Translations under genes and position numbers: made by a program
NCBI GenBank assembly: GCA_029449245.1
Contig: JANATF010000001.1
Location: 3,286,001 to 3,350,000 of the forward strand
Source: Mortierella alpina
Lineage: Eukaryota; Mortierellomycota; Mortierellomycetes; Mortierellales; Mortierellaceae
DNA: 64,000 nt
Direction of reading: 5' to 3'
The notes under the pieces: generated by a model
What the model saw: only the letters and a program-made list of their open reading frames with translations
Told to the model about the DNA's origin: nothing
The model's database searches: none
In this document: positions 34,981 to 47,147 of the stretch, in pieces
Layout: every line of letters begins with the position of its first letter
Position numbering within the stretch: position 1 is the stretch's first letter

Positions 34981-35610
34981 GGGCGAAGCACTTTTGCAAA
35001 GAGAAATGAGAATTGCAGTAAGGTCCGAGAATGCGAAGTTGAAACAAGAGAATGAGACGAGAGAAAGGAAGGAAACACTTGGTTGCGAATCGTGTTTGAA
35101 AGTGGTAAAAGCGCTTGAGGGGGGAGTGTGGATATGATAGCCGATATGGGAAAGTGCTGCGTCCTAAGCTGTCGACTGACACAGAAGGGGCAGTAGCGCA
35201 AGGCGAGGACGCGGACGCGGTGCGAGGGGATGCAAGGGGTGAAAGAAAAATGGGAACGAGTGAAAAGAGAGGAAGAGAGAAAGAGAAGAGGACCGAGTGC
35301 AACTGAGAAAGGCCAATGGCGAGTACGAGGTGGAGGACTACTGCTGTAACCGAACCACATAACAGCGAGAAGTAGGGCTTGTTTGTGTGTAGGCGTCATG
35401 GTTTTTTTTATTGCAATTGAGAGCAGCTATCGCTCGTGGCAGTGGCCGAACGTGTGGTTATCTCCATCCATGCCACTGTCAAAGGCGTTCACGCAACAGT
35501 GGAACAAAGAACTGTACTTCAAACTAAGCCAAGGTACCTAGAGAGCAGCCAACCTGAAAAGGGTCTCTCCTGCAGGCGTGTGCGATGGCACAGTGCTAGA
35601 GATGGATATA

Positions 35611-35630
35611 GGAGCGCTCGAGCGCTCGAG
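35611..35630. repeat. Palindromic GAGCGCTC direct/inverted repeat
   Basis: Two overlapping GAGCGCTCGAG units form a self-complementary stretch. It may be a binding site for a dimeric factor or chance; nothing else supports a function. Confidence 0.5.
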
Positions 35631-36952
35631 GGTTGTGGAGGAGATATGCAGGCTTAACGTTGCTTACTCAGGCATTTCTCGTGGGAACACCATCGTCTGC
35701 AACGCAGGTACCGATGAAGGGAATTAGCGCCTCTCCTTTTTTTGACGTGCCATTCTCCCTACGCAGGAACAAACGCGTGTGGAAGAGAACTAGCCGAAGC
35801 CTTCACTGTTGACAAGTGTGGCCGCAGCAGTGCGCCTGAACCGCCAATGGACATGTTGCTCCGAGGAGCATTCAGATCTGGCCATGCTCACGCCCGATCC
35901 TGTGCAGTGATGAGTCGACGGATTTTTTCTGCCATCGCCTATCGTCGTGGGCTGTTGAAGGCCCCAAAAAAACAGGGGGAAAAGTATATAATTTTCCTTA
36001 AGCCTCCGTCCCCCAAAACTCCAAGGATTTTTTCCTCCTCGGAGAATCTTGAAGCAGCCAGCAAGGCATCGTACAGCTACCACTCTGCCGCAATGCACCG
36101 GTGTACATGGTGTCCCATCACTCGTCAAGCGTTGCTCCTTGCGTCTCCTGGCCTGTTTGGTACCCAGGCACCAGGCCTACGACGTAATACAGTGTGTGAT
36201 CCATCTTCACAGACGACGTTTGCCCCTCGGAGGTCCACTGCTCTCTAAAACTCTTTGGGTCTTGTCATTACGCAACACTGCGGATTCATTTTGTTCCTGT
36301 ATCGCAAATATGTAGCCTAGCTACACCAGAATCTTGAAACCTACTATGCATTGCATCTTGTACCTACTGTGGTGTCCGGATCCCGAGGAACAATCCAACC
36401 ATCGCCCCCCTCGCCACCAAATGAACAATTGCTCCATGGTAGCAGATATTGATTTCGATACACCGAGTGCGCCTCATCTTCCTAGCAGCTGCGGTACGGT
36501 GGTGAGCTCCTCGGGCAAACTGGAGAGATTGGTCGACTATGATGTCTCTTGGGGTCCATACGCCAACAGAGAGTGAGTACTACGGCTCTGCTGATGGCTC
36601 TAGATGGCAGGATGTGGGCGTGGACTATGGGACTATGAACACGAGGAAGGTGTAGCCACGACCAGGCAGAGGCTACTGGTTGGTACGTGGAGGCATAGAG
36701 AAGTACGCCTTTAATTAGAACGCTCTGTCTCCACCGTTACTTTGTAGCGTTGTCGATGCTGCTGGCGAATATTTAAAGAAAAGAGTTTCGATCGCAATGA
36801 AAGTGAAAGGCAGAGGGAAGAGGCAGCTGCGCTTATATAACACTTATGGAGTCGGCATGTGGGTTAGCAAAAGGTGCTTTACGACGAACCGATACTGCTG
36901 TCGATTGAATGGCGTGTCGAAAGAAGTGCCGACCGGCGAGAGCCTTGACCGA

Positions 36953-36978
36953 GCGTGAGGTGAGGTGAGGTGAGGTGA
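36953..36978. repeat. (GTGAG)n pentanucleotide repeat
   Basis: About five units in tandem, in non-coding sequence. Confidence 0.8.
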
Positions 36979-38149
36979 TAGTGCTGAGGCGACAGGCGAA
37001 ATGGACGGAGAAGGAAGACGAAACGAAGACTATGCCCTGAGAGACCAATAAACAGACCTGCGGCCGAGGACTGCCCTTGCCCATTTTCACACTTAGAACT
37101 CGCCTTCGGTTGCAATGAAAATAATGCACCCTCATGCTGATCTCAGCACACCACTTTGCTTGGATGGCCACTTTGTCCTTGAAACCAGTTTTCTCACGCC
37201 CAGAGCTCAGACGAAGCCAGGTGCTCGGATGTGGTTGATTGGTTCTCGAGACTGGAGAGGTTTACGCTTTCGCAGCAATCCATGTCGGCTCTCGTGCCTG
37301 TGACAAGCGAACGACTCGCCGACCAAATCTCAGACTAAAGTGCAAGATCTTGGAGTAAGCATGCTGTTTGTTTTTCTGCTCCAGACAAAGACATTGTTCG
37401 GAATGGAGCAACAGCTTGAAGGTGCGCCGTTGGGGAGGATGAGATAGGCATCAAGAATACTGGGATGCAAATGGTTGTCGGCCGCATCGCCGCAAAAGCA
37501 CGGTTGTTTAACCATAGGGACTTCCGCGGAGCAACGATTTGAAAGTGAGCTCGAAAATATATTTTCTATATCACCCTCCACGCACACTCTATCCCTGGAC
37601 ATGCATCGCATGCAAGCGGGGTGTTGACACCAACCACGGCACGCCTTTCACCGCTACTGGCAACAAGAGAAAAAATATCATATAAATGCACAATTAGCCC
37701 AGAGAACAAGTGCCGTCATTTTATTCAGTCCCGCACTGGCGCCTAGTCCCCTTCAGCACCCTCTTCTATCCTCTGCCTTCCTGCCATAGCTGCCACTGCT
37801 TCCAGCTCTGTGCTCAACCCCCTGACCCTTCCACCTTCCAAACTGGGCCTTGCCTCATCCTTTACACGACGAGCGTCGACGCGAGACAAAAAAAAGATAA
37901 ATAGGGTCTTCAAGTCTCGTTCCTCCCCTTGTTTTCATTCCCTTTCCCTTGCAGCACTGCTCTATTCAGCAACCGTTCACACCTTGTTGATTCCTCTTCC
38001 ATCAGCATCGCAGTCTTATACCCACTATCTGTCTAATATCAGCCATTCCCAGCACTCGGTTGTTCTTTTCGCTCCTCTCTCTCACCAGTCCCTACACACC
38101 ATCCCGTCTTTACACCCAGCCCAACGACAGCTTCTCGCGCACACCAAAA

Positions 38150-41100
38150 ATGAGTCTCCCAAAGCATTATAGTCGATCACTCTCCTCAACCTCACCCTCA
38201 ACTTGCCGCTCAGAGTTCGAAGTAGCATACCATGCATATGATCCCGAAACCCCATCTTCCTCTACAATGCGAACCAATCCATCTGTATTTCGATCGCCCG
38301 ACATGTCAAACTCGATGCCCGGCTCAACTATGCGACCCAGCTATCGCGATCCTCTTCGTACCATTCACAGCAACTCAAGAGTCCTCAAGACGGACCATGC
38401 CCATGAACTCACATATCGCCATCACAGGAACGACCATCTTCATCACGCTTCGCAGCTTCACCGTCATCGCAATCCCTCGCCTGGTTATTCAGATGAGCAG
38501 CCAATCGACCTTTATCGGCGCTCCTCTCTAGAAACACCACTGTATCGTAATCCAGAAAACATCCTCTACGAGGACTTCTCACATCCCCAACATCAGCAGC
38601 AACAGCTTCAACAACAACAATATCGGCAGGAGCAACAGCAGCAACGATCATTGTCTCTTAGCTCGCCAGTGCGCTTATCGTCAATCTCATCGCCCAGGCG
38701 TCGATCCGCCCCTAGCCTACGGAAATCGACACCCCTTGCCCTCCCTGCAGGTCCGCGGAGCGCCACCGGAAGACTCCCCTCACTGTTTGATCGCATCAAG
38801 GCCGCACTAGAGGAGTCAAAGAGACCTACCATCACCACGTCCCCACTCCCACCACCCATTCGCACCTCGATTAAATACTCTCCTCACTCTGAGTACCATC
38901 CTCCAACATCGCCTTTGTTCTCTCAAGAAGACTTTATGGCAACACACCTTGAGAACAGTATGCCATCTCCTGGGTCAGTGATGGCGGCTATGGCTGGCCC
39001 AATCACGCTATTCGGCATGCCTTGCTCGGAAGCCAGCCAACGGTCATACTCGAAACACAATGGAGATGTCCGAAAGAGTTTCCATCGACTTCAGCAGATG
39101 GACTCTGGCACAGTTCAATACCGTACCATAGGTAAAATTTCTATTGACATAACGGGCGGCTGAAGTGGTGCCCATCTGTACAGGTGCTATGTGTATGCCT
39201 TACGACCGAAGGTTGCACTCTATACCGCACCGGATGTATGCATCGCCTGCATCTGAATCATGCATGTATATTTTTTAAGTGCAACCTTTATTCATCACCA
39301 TCCAACGCGCCCGTCTTTGACTGTAATTTACTCGTGCCACGGGCACACCCTAACAGACAGTTGCGACCGTGTGCTCAGTATGAACCTCAGCCCTCACCAC
39401 GCCTCTTCACAGTTGAGCATTGTTTATCCAAAGTGGTTTCTTTTCGTATTTCTTCTACCTTGTCCCACCTACCTTCTTTTGTTTGGTATATGCACAAAAG
39501 CAAAACCCGCGCTCTTCTCTGCATTCGCCCTGTCGTGGCCTTCTTGTCCTGTGCTCTTTTTTTTTTTTTTTTTTGACCTGGGGCGCGAAGAAAAAAAACA
39601 GTGGGCTGTGTGTTGGACGATATCATCATTTTTGTACTTTCGCCCTTGCTCGGACATGCAAATCTGCGCCTCCTTTTGGTTGTGCCTGAGCACCCCTGCA
39701 GGTCATTGTACAATCCTTTTTGTACAGTAAGGCTAATGTGTGCACATATTTTTCTTTTGTCTATTGATAGCATTTTCGACACACCTCACGGTCTCGCGAT
39801 GGGAGCCTTCAGATGAGTCGACCACCTCTGCATCTGCATCGACGACGTCGATCAAAAAAACACCTTCGCCTGTGACATCTTCAGTGGCAACTTTTGCCGA
39901 GGAGGATGAGGAGAAGACGGAGGAAGTGACAAAGATAGGATCCAAGTGCTTGACCCCTGCATCTGAGCAAAAGCAGCCGCAGCAGTCGCCGCCAAGCGGG
40001 AATGACATCTCCCAGGCGGCCCGCTTGATGTCGCTGGCTAATTATATCCGTCACATCATCACGCTCACGTCTGGAAGATCTTTGCTGCACTCGCCGTCGG
40101 CTTTAATGCAACAGCGATTGGTCGCGGTACAACAGCAACAACAGCAGCTGCGACAGGAGCAACTGCGAAAGCTGCAGGGAAGGAAGTCATTGTCGTCTTC
40201 GACCGAGGTCTTGTCCTCAAACAAAGAGACCCACCTGTACTCACCGCTTTCGGCTGGGCCTGGACCTATCAAACCCTCAGCCTCGCTCTCAACGCGGAGA
40301 CATCGTCATGCATCAGAGTACCATGACCATCAACTGCGCCGACAGCTCCATCACAGTCAACCATTCCAACAGCGTGAACAGAATCCATTGCCAAGTCCGA
40401 TCTCGCCTCTCATCCCCATGGGCGGGAGCCTTGCTCAACCACAGAAGTCAACAACAAAGCAGAATCAGACCACTCTCTCATTTCCGCCACTGCTCTCGAT
40501 TCCTTTCCCAAATTTGACTCTGACATTGGCGCTTATTTACGTGGACAGATTGAAGGCTGTAAGTTTTTGCTCGCGCAGCTCAGGGAGCATCACCCTTTCT
40601 TCCATGGCGTACCTGACCTTGCCTCGATCATAACTAATAATAATAAAAAATCTCATTTATCCTCTCTGATAGAAATACCCAGAGGCCAAAGGAGAGCCCG
40701 GGTGTTCGCACCGCCTCTTCCTGGTGGCATACATCATTGCTGCCAAGTACCGCTGCATCGTCGAATTGGCTGCCCTCATGAAGGAGAGCGACAATGTTGG
40801 CTCCGCGGATGAGGACGACGCTGACGAGAGCCAAGATGCGATACAAACCGAATCCACCAAAGACAATCAATGCAAACCTATCGAGGAACGGCTATCGGAA
40901 GCCCGATCCCATGCCGAGCTGATCTTTTCGAACCATGAATGGGTCAGGCTGTTGAGTCTCGGATCATTCTTTCGCCCGCTCAACTCTGTAGCTGCTGGTG
41001 CTGCCGCATCGACCCCTGCCACGGACAATAACGCGTCCAAGGGTGTTGATACGACATTGCCCACTCAGCCCATAGCGCGATCGTCTTGTGACGACGCCCT

Positions 41101-41377
41101 CCTTGCCACCCAAAAGCATGAGCCCAAGTCATTGCTTATCCAGGCAGTACCGCCAGTAGCAGCAGCAACAGCAGCAGCAGGTGACACGAAGAACGAAGTT
41201 AAGGTTGGCCAAGGGGTTAACCCAAGTCCTGCGGCCATGCAAGCGACGATCCTTCAGGTCGAGGATCTGGATCGCATGGAAGCCGAATTCTTGACCTTTT
41301 TGAGTTTCGATCTCTCGACCCGCCATCAGGACATTGACACCTGCTGGAACCTTCTTGTCGGCAATCTGGGCGCCTGA
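38150..41377 (+). CDS. Pcl/Pho80-type cyclin with long Gln-rich insertions
   Basis: Exons 38150-39131, 39771-40558 and 40673-41377 join in phase (2475 nt, 824 aa). Cyclins of this class activate Pho85-like kinases in phosphate sensing, polarity or cell-cycle control. The cyclin box is scattered: a first helix LMSLANYIRHIITL in exon 2, then IPFPNLTLTLALIYVDRLK, the strongest block GEPGCSHRLFLVAYIIAAKYR in exon 3, NHEWVRLLSLGSFF, and the closing DLDRMEAEFLTFLSFDLS. These match the L..AL.Y..RL / HR.F..A...A.KY / N..W..L..... / L..ME.EFL..L.F.L pattern. Between the blocks lie low-complexity stretches rich in Gln, Ser, Pro and Ala. The N-terminal 330 residues are disordered (Ser/Arg/His-rich, CAA/CAG repeats). 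Intron 1 is unusually long (639 bases, with a poly-T run), so exon 1 could be a separate gene; the join keeps phase. Confidence 0.75.
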
Positions 41378-42088
41378 ACCACAAAACTGTACAAAAAACA
41401 CGTAATGTCCCTCCGCCAAACTTTTGCTTGGCGAACTTCGAACGACAATGTATATATTCTTTATGAATAAAAGAAAACAACGCACTTGTATTTTTTTTTC
41501 TCTCTCTCTTTTTACGCCAAAAGTTGCAGAGCGCCATTTTTGTTTGTTGGTTCAAACATCTTGTATGTGACCATGGGCTACGCCAAAGTGTATGGAGGCC
41601 AAGCCTGCTCTCGGTACTTTAGTCAGCTTCCCTAATTTTTCTTTTGCCAACTCCATGGTCTGAACTGTGTAATGCGGAGCAATCTCCGAGGAGTAATAGG
41701 GTTCCCCCCCTCCCTACTTGCATTCTTTCATTACGAAAGCGCAAAAAGGTATCAAAAGGTAGAAGCGCGTCGCACACATCGTTATTATCCAGTGATCATG
41801 ATATCTTCTGTACAAAAAACCTACAATGCCAGAGTGTTTATTGACGAGGATCCCACGTAAACAACAAGGACTACCAACATGAAAGAAAGAACTGAACATG
41901 GCGAACAAACTAATGGTATAATACTCTACAATTACAGAAAGGGAGGAAGAACAACGAACGGGGTCAAATGAAATGAAATGAGGGAAAACAATAAGCACGA
42001 GCGTTAAGCAGTGGAACAATTAGCATGAGAAGGAAGTACAGAACAAAAAAAAAGAAAAAAAAGAAAAAACAATGAGATAGCCAAGCGA
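41378..42088. other. Convergent intergenic region
   Basis: Between the cyclin (+) and RGS receptor (-) genes. AATAAAAG near 41465 may end the cyclin transcript. An A-rich run lies at about 42045-42072. No gene seen. Confidence 0.5.
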
Positions 42089-45000
42089 TCATTTGGGATC
42101 TACTACAATCCGCTGCAAGGCTGAGAGGTCCAGCTCTTGCATTACACCGAAATGGCTCACATTAATGTCCTGCTCGCAGACATAGTCCATGTCATCTTGG
42201 GATCCACCTCGTAGCCGAATCACCCCAGGCACACCGTTAGGCCCTGTCAAATACGAAGGTCGTCCGTGGATATACGAGGCCTGTGGTGGAGGAGGCAATG
42301 GCAATGGCCGTCCAGCATACAACTGCTCCAAATCATGACTACCCAACCGTTGCTGTTGCGAATACTGTAGGGGACCACCATCCTGATCACAATTCTCGCC
42401 ATGAGGTCGGGATTCATCCCTTCCTCCTCCTCGGGTTCCTGACTCTCCATAGTAGATCTCGTCGCCCTGATCTTCGGGCCCTTTTCCGAAAAAGGCTTTC
42501 CAGGTCCTCTTGAACTTTCCTGGAAGCCCGCTTGGATGACGTTGAATCGACTGGACAAACCGCGGCCATACGTTGGAGTAGACCAACTCAGTCACCTCCT
42601 TGACGATCGGCTCGTACATCTCGAGATAGCACTCCGCATTCGCAAACAGTCTCTTAATCTCGTTGATATGGACCTCGTTCAGATTGAGTTCCAGAATCGA
42701 GTTGGGCATGACGAATGTATTGCTGATCTCCCAGTAGGCTGACTGGAGCGCGCGCGGGACTGGCGTTCTGCGGCCGTAAGACGGCAGGATCATCATTTGA
42801 CTGGTCCCTCTGCGTCCAAGTTCGGGCCTCGAGAAAGTTTGCGTTTGGGACTGAGGCTGCATCGCAACCAAGGATGGTGTTGACTGCTGATGCTCCTTCA
42901 GGTACTGAGGGCAATTGTCAGACTGCTGCTCCAGCTGCAATTGCTCCAGTTGCTGCTGCTGTTGTTGCTGCTGTTGCTGCTCAGGCTGTTGCAATGACAA
43001 GACGTCCACTGGATATGACAGAGCCGCAGGAGCTGTGGATGCTGAGGAAATGCATATCAGCTGATGTTCCTCAGCTGTCAAAACTGAACGCGTAGTCGCC
43101 ACACGTTGCGAGGCTGATGGAACTGGTCGAACTGTGGTACTTGGACTACTGTGGAGCTGAGGCTGAGATGGTAACCGAGATGTAAACGGCGCTGAGACTG
43201 AGGAGCTGGGCGAGTGGAATGGACTCTGGTTGCCGACGGACTGATGGGACAATCGACTGGACTGCCGATGCTGCTGATGGTGGTGGAAATGCGATACAGA
43301 CGAGGAAGGTGCTAAACCGTCCAGAGCACTTGTACTGTCACTTCCTGTAGAATGGCCTGTGCTTTGCCTGGACAAACTGAGCTGTGTACGCTGATCGGTC
43401 GACGACTTTGAAGCAATCGGGTTGGTGGTTGCACGGACCTCGTACGATAGGGATGACGACGCTGAATGAATCTTTTGACAGGGTGCAGGGGATGGATCAC
43501 CCACCAGGCTTTTCGTGTCTCCTTCGCCTTGAAAATCCTGAATATGATCGTCCGACTCCTGAGCGGGAATGGCGCCATGATGCACTCCATGGCTCAAATC
43601 GGCCATAGATTCGAAATCCCCGCTAATGCCACCGTAATATCCAGACTGGTATCGAACACGCTCGGAGGTTGTGTCTTGATAGCTGCTGATCTCGCTAGGC
43701 GTCACGTCATGGTAACTCAGCGCCGATCCAGTGTTGCCGCGGCCGTACCAGCTCCCTGACGAATGCTCGCTTTCGTTTCCTCCCGATCCATGCTTCCCGT
43801 CATTGGCATCGTTCAGGGTGTTCGTCGCCACGTCGCTGTGATAGGTTCTGCCTCCAAGACTCGTGATCCTCTTGTGCTGATACCGCTCCGCCATAGACTG
43901 CGGTCTCAAGACTGGGGAGGGCGCAGAATGTGAACGGCGCTCACCGAGGTGGAGATCCGAGTTACCATGACATTCCTCCTCCAGAACAGATCCGCAAGCC
44001 GCTGATGAGGAATTTGAATGTCGAAGAGACGTCTGAAGTGAGAGTCTCCAGAGGCTATCCTTCAAGTTTTGTCGATGTTTCCCGAATGCCTTCATAGGGT
44101 GCGGCGAGGAAGGCTGAAGGCCCAGGCCTGATCCAGATCTTCCGTCTGCTGCGGCCGAGCTATCATTCATGTCGACAATGCTTCCTACGATGCTCCCGTG
44201 GCCGCTGCCATGAGCGCTGCCTTCCCTGTCATCGCCATCGCCTTCAGACCCGTGGGCAGAGAGCTTGCTCTTTAGTGATGAGGCCACACTACTGAGTATC
44301 GACGACTTCTTGTGAGGTTTGCTGGAGGGCGATAGCTCGGAAACAGCAGATTGCGCCTCGCCGGTGAACACTTCCATATTGTCCGTGATCGTCGAATCTG
44401 CAGCAACCAACAGCCCGCGGCTGTGCTTGGATGATTGTCCAGGGTAAAGGTTTCCAGCTGAACCCACCAATCGATAATACTCCCGCACTTGTTTCCGAAG
44501 ACCCTCATACTCCTGTAAGAACTTTGTGTTCTCGGCACTGAATACCGTCACAGAGAACTTGACGAGCTCTGCCAGCATCTCAGGGTCATGGAGGGCGTAT
44601 TCGAATGCGCGCGGGTTCATTTCCGAGAGCGGAATGATGCAGCCCTGGGCATCCTTGCCATACCTTGCCCAGAATCCCTTCATGCCCCGCACGCGGTGTC
44701 CTGTCGCTGTACTGTAATTGACCGGTATGTCGCTCATAGAGCCCGTGCTCTGCTGGCCGATGGACTGCCGATCATAAACGCTCGAATCCGACTGCCCAAG
44801 TGGTAACTGGGACGGAGAGATGATCTGGGAGGAAGCACGAGAATGTCCCCTGAAGGAGGAGGTGTCGCTGCCCAAGTCCAAAGGCGGGGTGCCAGGGTAC
44901 GTCTTACCCGATTCCCAACGAAAGATGTTGGCGAAGCGGCTGCCGCTGGGACCAGCCGATTTGACGCTCGAGGACCGCTTCTTTGGCCGTTGTCTCATCG

Positions 45001-47147
45001 CGAACTGGATCAGCGGCAGGACGACCGAGTTGACGTGGCAAAAGAAGATTGTGAGCGTCAGCCAGTTGACATGGTTCCAGTGGCCGGAGTCCAGCTTCGA
45101 GAGGTAGAAGGGCGAGATGAAATAGAGAACGAATCCCGGCGTCCCGATGCACACTGCCATCAAAAGCTCGTTCCTGATACCGAAGCCATCCTTGACCCAG
45201 CGCAACTTATAGCACAGTATGGGGCAGGCGACCACTAAAAAGCCTAGCATGAACGCATAGATTGGGTAAAACTAAGGCCCGTCAAAGTTGCGCAGAGAGT
45301 AGAAAAGTCAGTATGAGGGTGCGTATATCCAGAGCATCCCCTTTGAGGCACGGCAGGGTACTTACCACGGGTCCTTCGCCGCACTTGTAGCTGGTGGGAT
45401 TGATCTGGACATGGGACGGCTTGACAAACTGCATGCCCAGACAGAGAATGAAAGGAAAGAACATGCAGGCCATGAGGAAGGCTGTCAGTCTGCCGTCCGT
45501 GGCCTGGTTGAATGGCAGGAAGCGGCTCCATGAGTTGCCGCGCTCTTCGGGGACATGGTCAAATGCCATTGACTGGCGCTTGCCAAAGAGGTAGTCCAGA
45601 GACTCCGCCCATGGTCTGTTATTGAGGTTGCCTTGGCCTTGGCCTTGGCTGGTGTCGAGGACCACGCCTTGGGAGTCGGGAAGGATGCCGATGCCAATGG
45701 GCGCGGCGATGGATCTGGCCGACTGCTTGTGGTCGTCGTAGATTGCGCTGGTGGGCGTGGGCGTGCGTGGCGGCGTGGCGACATTGTAGATGCAAGGGAT
45801 GCTGGGCTGCGACGCGTTGGTGTTGGTGTTGGTGGCACCAAAGGGCAGCGGGGGGAGCGGAGGGCTCCCGCGCGAATAGGTCTCCAGGCCGTGTACGTGT
45901 ACGTGCAAGTGGGGTACTCGCACCGTTCCCGCCGTCTCACTTGCGGGCGCTGTTGCTTGTGCTGATGATGCTGCAGCTGTTACTGCTTCAGAGTCCGTGT
46001 CATCTGTCGCTGCTGAAAGTGATCCTGCTACTGCATGTTGCTGCTGCTGTTGTTGCTGTTGTTGCTGTTGTTGCTGTTGTTGCTGTTGCCGTTGCCCTGA
46101 GCTCATGTCGCGGTCTAGACCGCTCGGAACAACGCCCAGCTCTCGCTCATCTATTAATCTGGCCATCCCCGTCCCTGCCTCGAGATCTCCTCCTGCTACT
46201 GCTCCTCCTATTTCAATTCCTATGCCAATGCCGCTGCCAATGCCTGACCCCTCATCTATCCTGGAGCCTGCGCTCACATCCCTATTGGAGGACAGACGCA
46301 GGTCCGTCAACTCCATGGCGCTGCTCCGCTGCAGGGTCCGCTTTCCAAAGTCGACCTGCTGGTTGTAGATGTACACTAGTCGCCATGCTCGTGCGAGATA
46401 GGTCAGGAGCCAAGGCACGATGCACAGATAGCAAGCTGCATTACGAAACCAAAAAATAACAGAGTACGAGCAGGTGGGGTTAGGCTTATGAACGTCGAAA
46501 ATCTGCCCCATTACAACAGCGTGCTCCCCTCCCTCCCTCTTTTCTTTGTGCTCATCAAACTCGTTTTTTTTGAGCAGGGTACTGCTGAAAAACAGTTGGT
46601 GTTTTCGTTTGTAATAATTCTCTCAACTGTCGCAGCTGTCCAGTGATCAAATGAGAGCAGATGACATTCCCCTCCTGTTTGTGTGTGTGAATATGTGGTG
46701 GGTGGGTCGGCGGGTGGTGTGTGAAGGTGTGCGTGTGTGGTGCAAGTTCGCCGATGTTGTACGACATCTCTGTTTGTGTTGGTGTTCTTCTATATTGCTC
46801 TCGGATTCTTCTGTCCTTTCACTCGCTTCCTGTAATCGCGATCACGATCACGCTTTCAACTTACTCCAGAGCAACACAAAGCATGGAAAGTCGCCGACAA
46901 AGGCGTTTAGCATGAGATAGACCACAATGATCCCTGTGGCCGAGAGTCCGTTCCAAAAGACGAGGTACCGCCCACGTTGCTTCAGGTCATTGTGCGTCCT
47001 GGCGAGGATAAACGTGATGATGGTTGAGCTGAGTGTTATAGATCCCATGACGATGGCTGCTGTCATGTAGGCATAGCGGTGTCCCATGCCCAGGAGAGGG
47101 CCGAAAGGGCCAAGCGGCCCGTCACCCTTGACTAGAGGCCCAGCCAT
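42089..47147 (-). CDS. Seven-transmembrane receptor with C-terminal RGS domain
   Basis: Exons 47147-46865, 46435-45366 and 45271-42089 (4536 nt, 1511 aa). Fungal 7TM-RGS proteins (GprK-like) are thought to combine a receptor with a GTPase accelerator for G-alpha. Seven hydrophobic helices can be read: two in exon 1 (TAAIVMGSITLSSTIITFIL; GLSATGIIVVYLMLNAFVG), one at its junction with exon 2 (CYLCIVPWLLTYLARAW), one late in exon 2 (LTAFLMACMFFPFILCL) and three at the start of exon 3. The loop after helix 3 is enlarged by about 240 residues and includes a Gln run (codons at about 46037-46093). The RGS domain is split: NPRAFEYALHDPEMLAELV and SAENTKFLQEYE near residue 670-710, and the second half NTFVMPNSILELNLNEV...LFANAECYLEMYEPI near 1330-1395. 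Between them is a Ser/Gln-rich insertion of about 600 residues. Splices preserve phase. Confidence 0.85.
46037..46093 (-). repeat. CAG/CAA poly-Gln tract in the RGS receptor
   Basis: A run of CAA/CAG codons on the minus strand encodes an almost pure Gln stretch in the loop after transmembrane helix 3. A second, shorter Gln tract lies in the RGS insertion (about 42925-42990). Confidence 0.9.

Larger units (their letters stand above)
34981..38149. other. Gene-poor divergent region (3.2 kb)
   Basis: Between the tau-like gene (-) and the cyclin gene (+). Frames up to 168 codons exist on both strands but lack homology, codon bias or coherent splice-linked extensions. Contents: a GAGCGCTC palindromic duplication (about 35611-35630), a TATATAAT element inside an A/T-rich patch flanked by runs of G and C (about 35965-36015), a GTGAG pentanucleotide repeat (about 36953-36978), and C/T-rich sequence from about 37700 to 38140 as cyclin promoter/5' UTR. 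Confidence 0.5.

Noticed and set aside
35742-36248. 168-codon plus-strand frame, possibly preceded by a small exon ending near 35707
   Set aside because: No family resemblance, no coding-like periodicity and a competing frame on the other strand.
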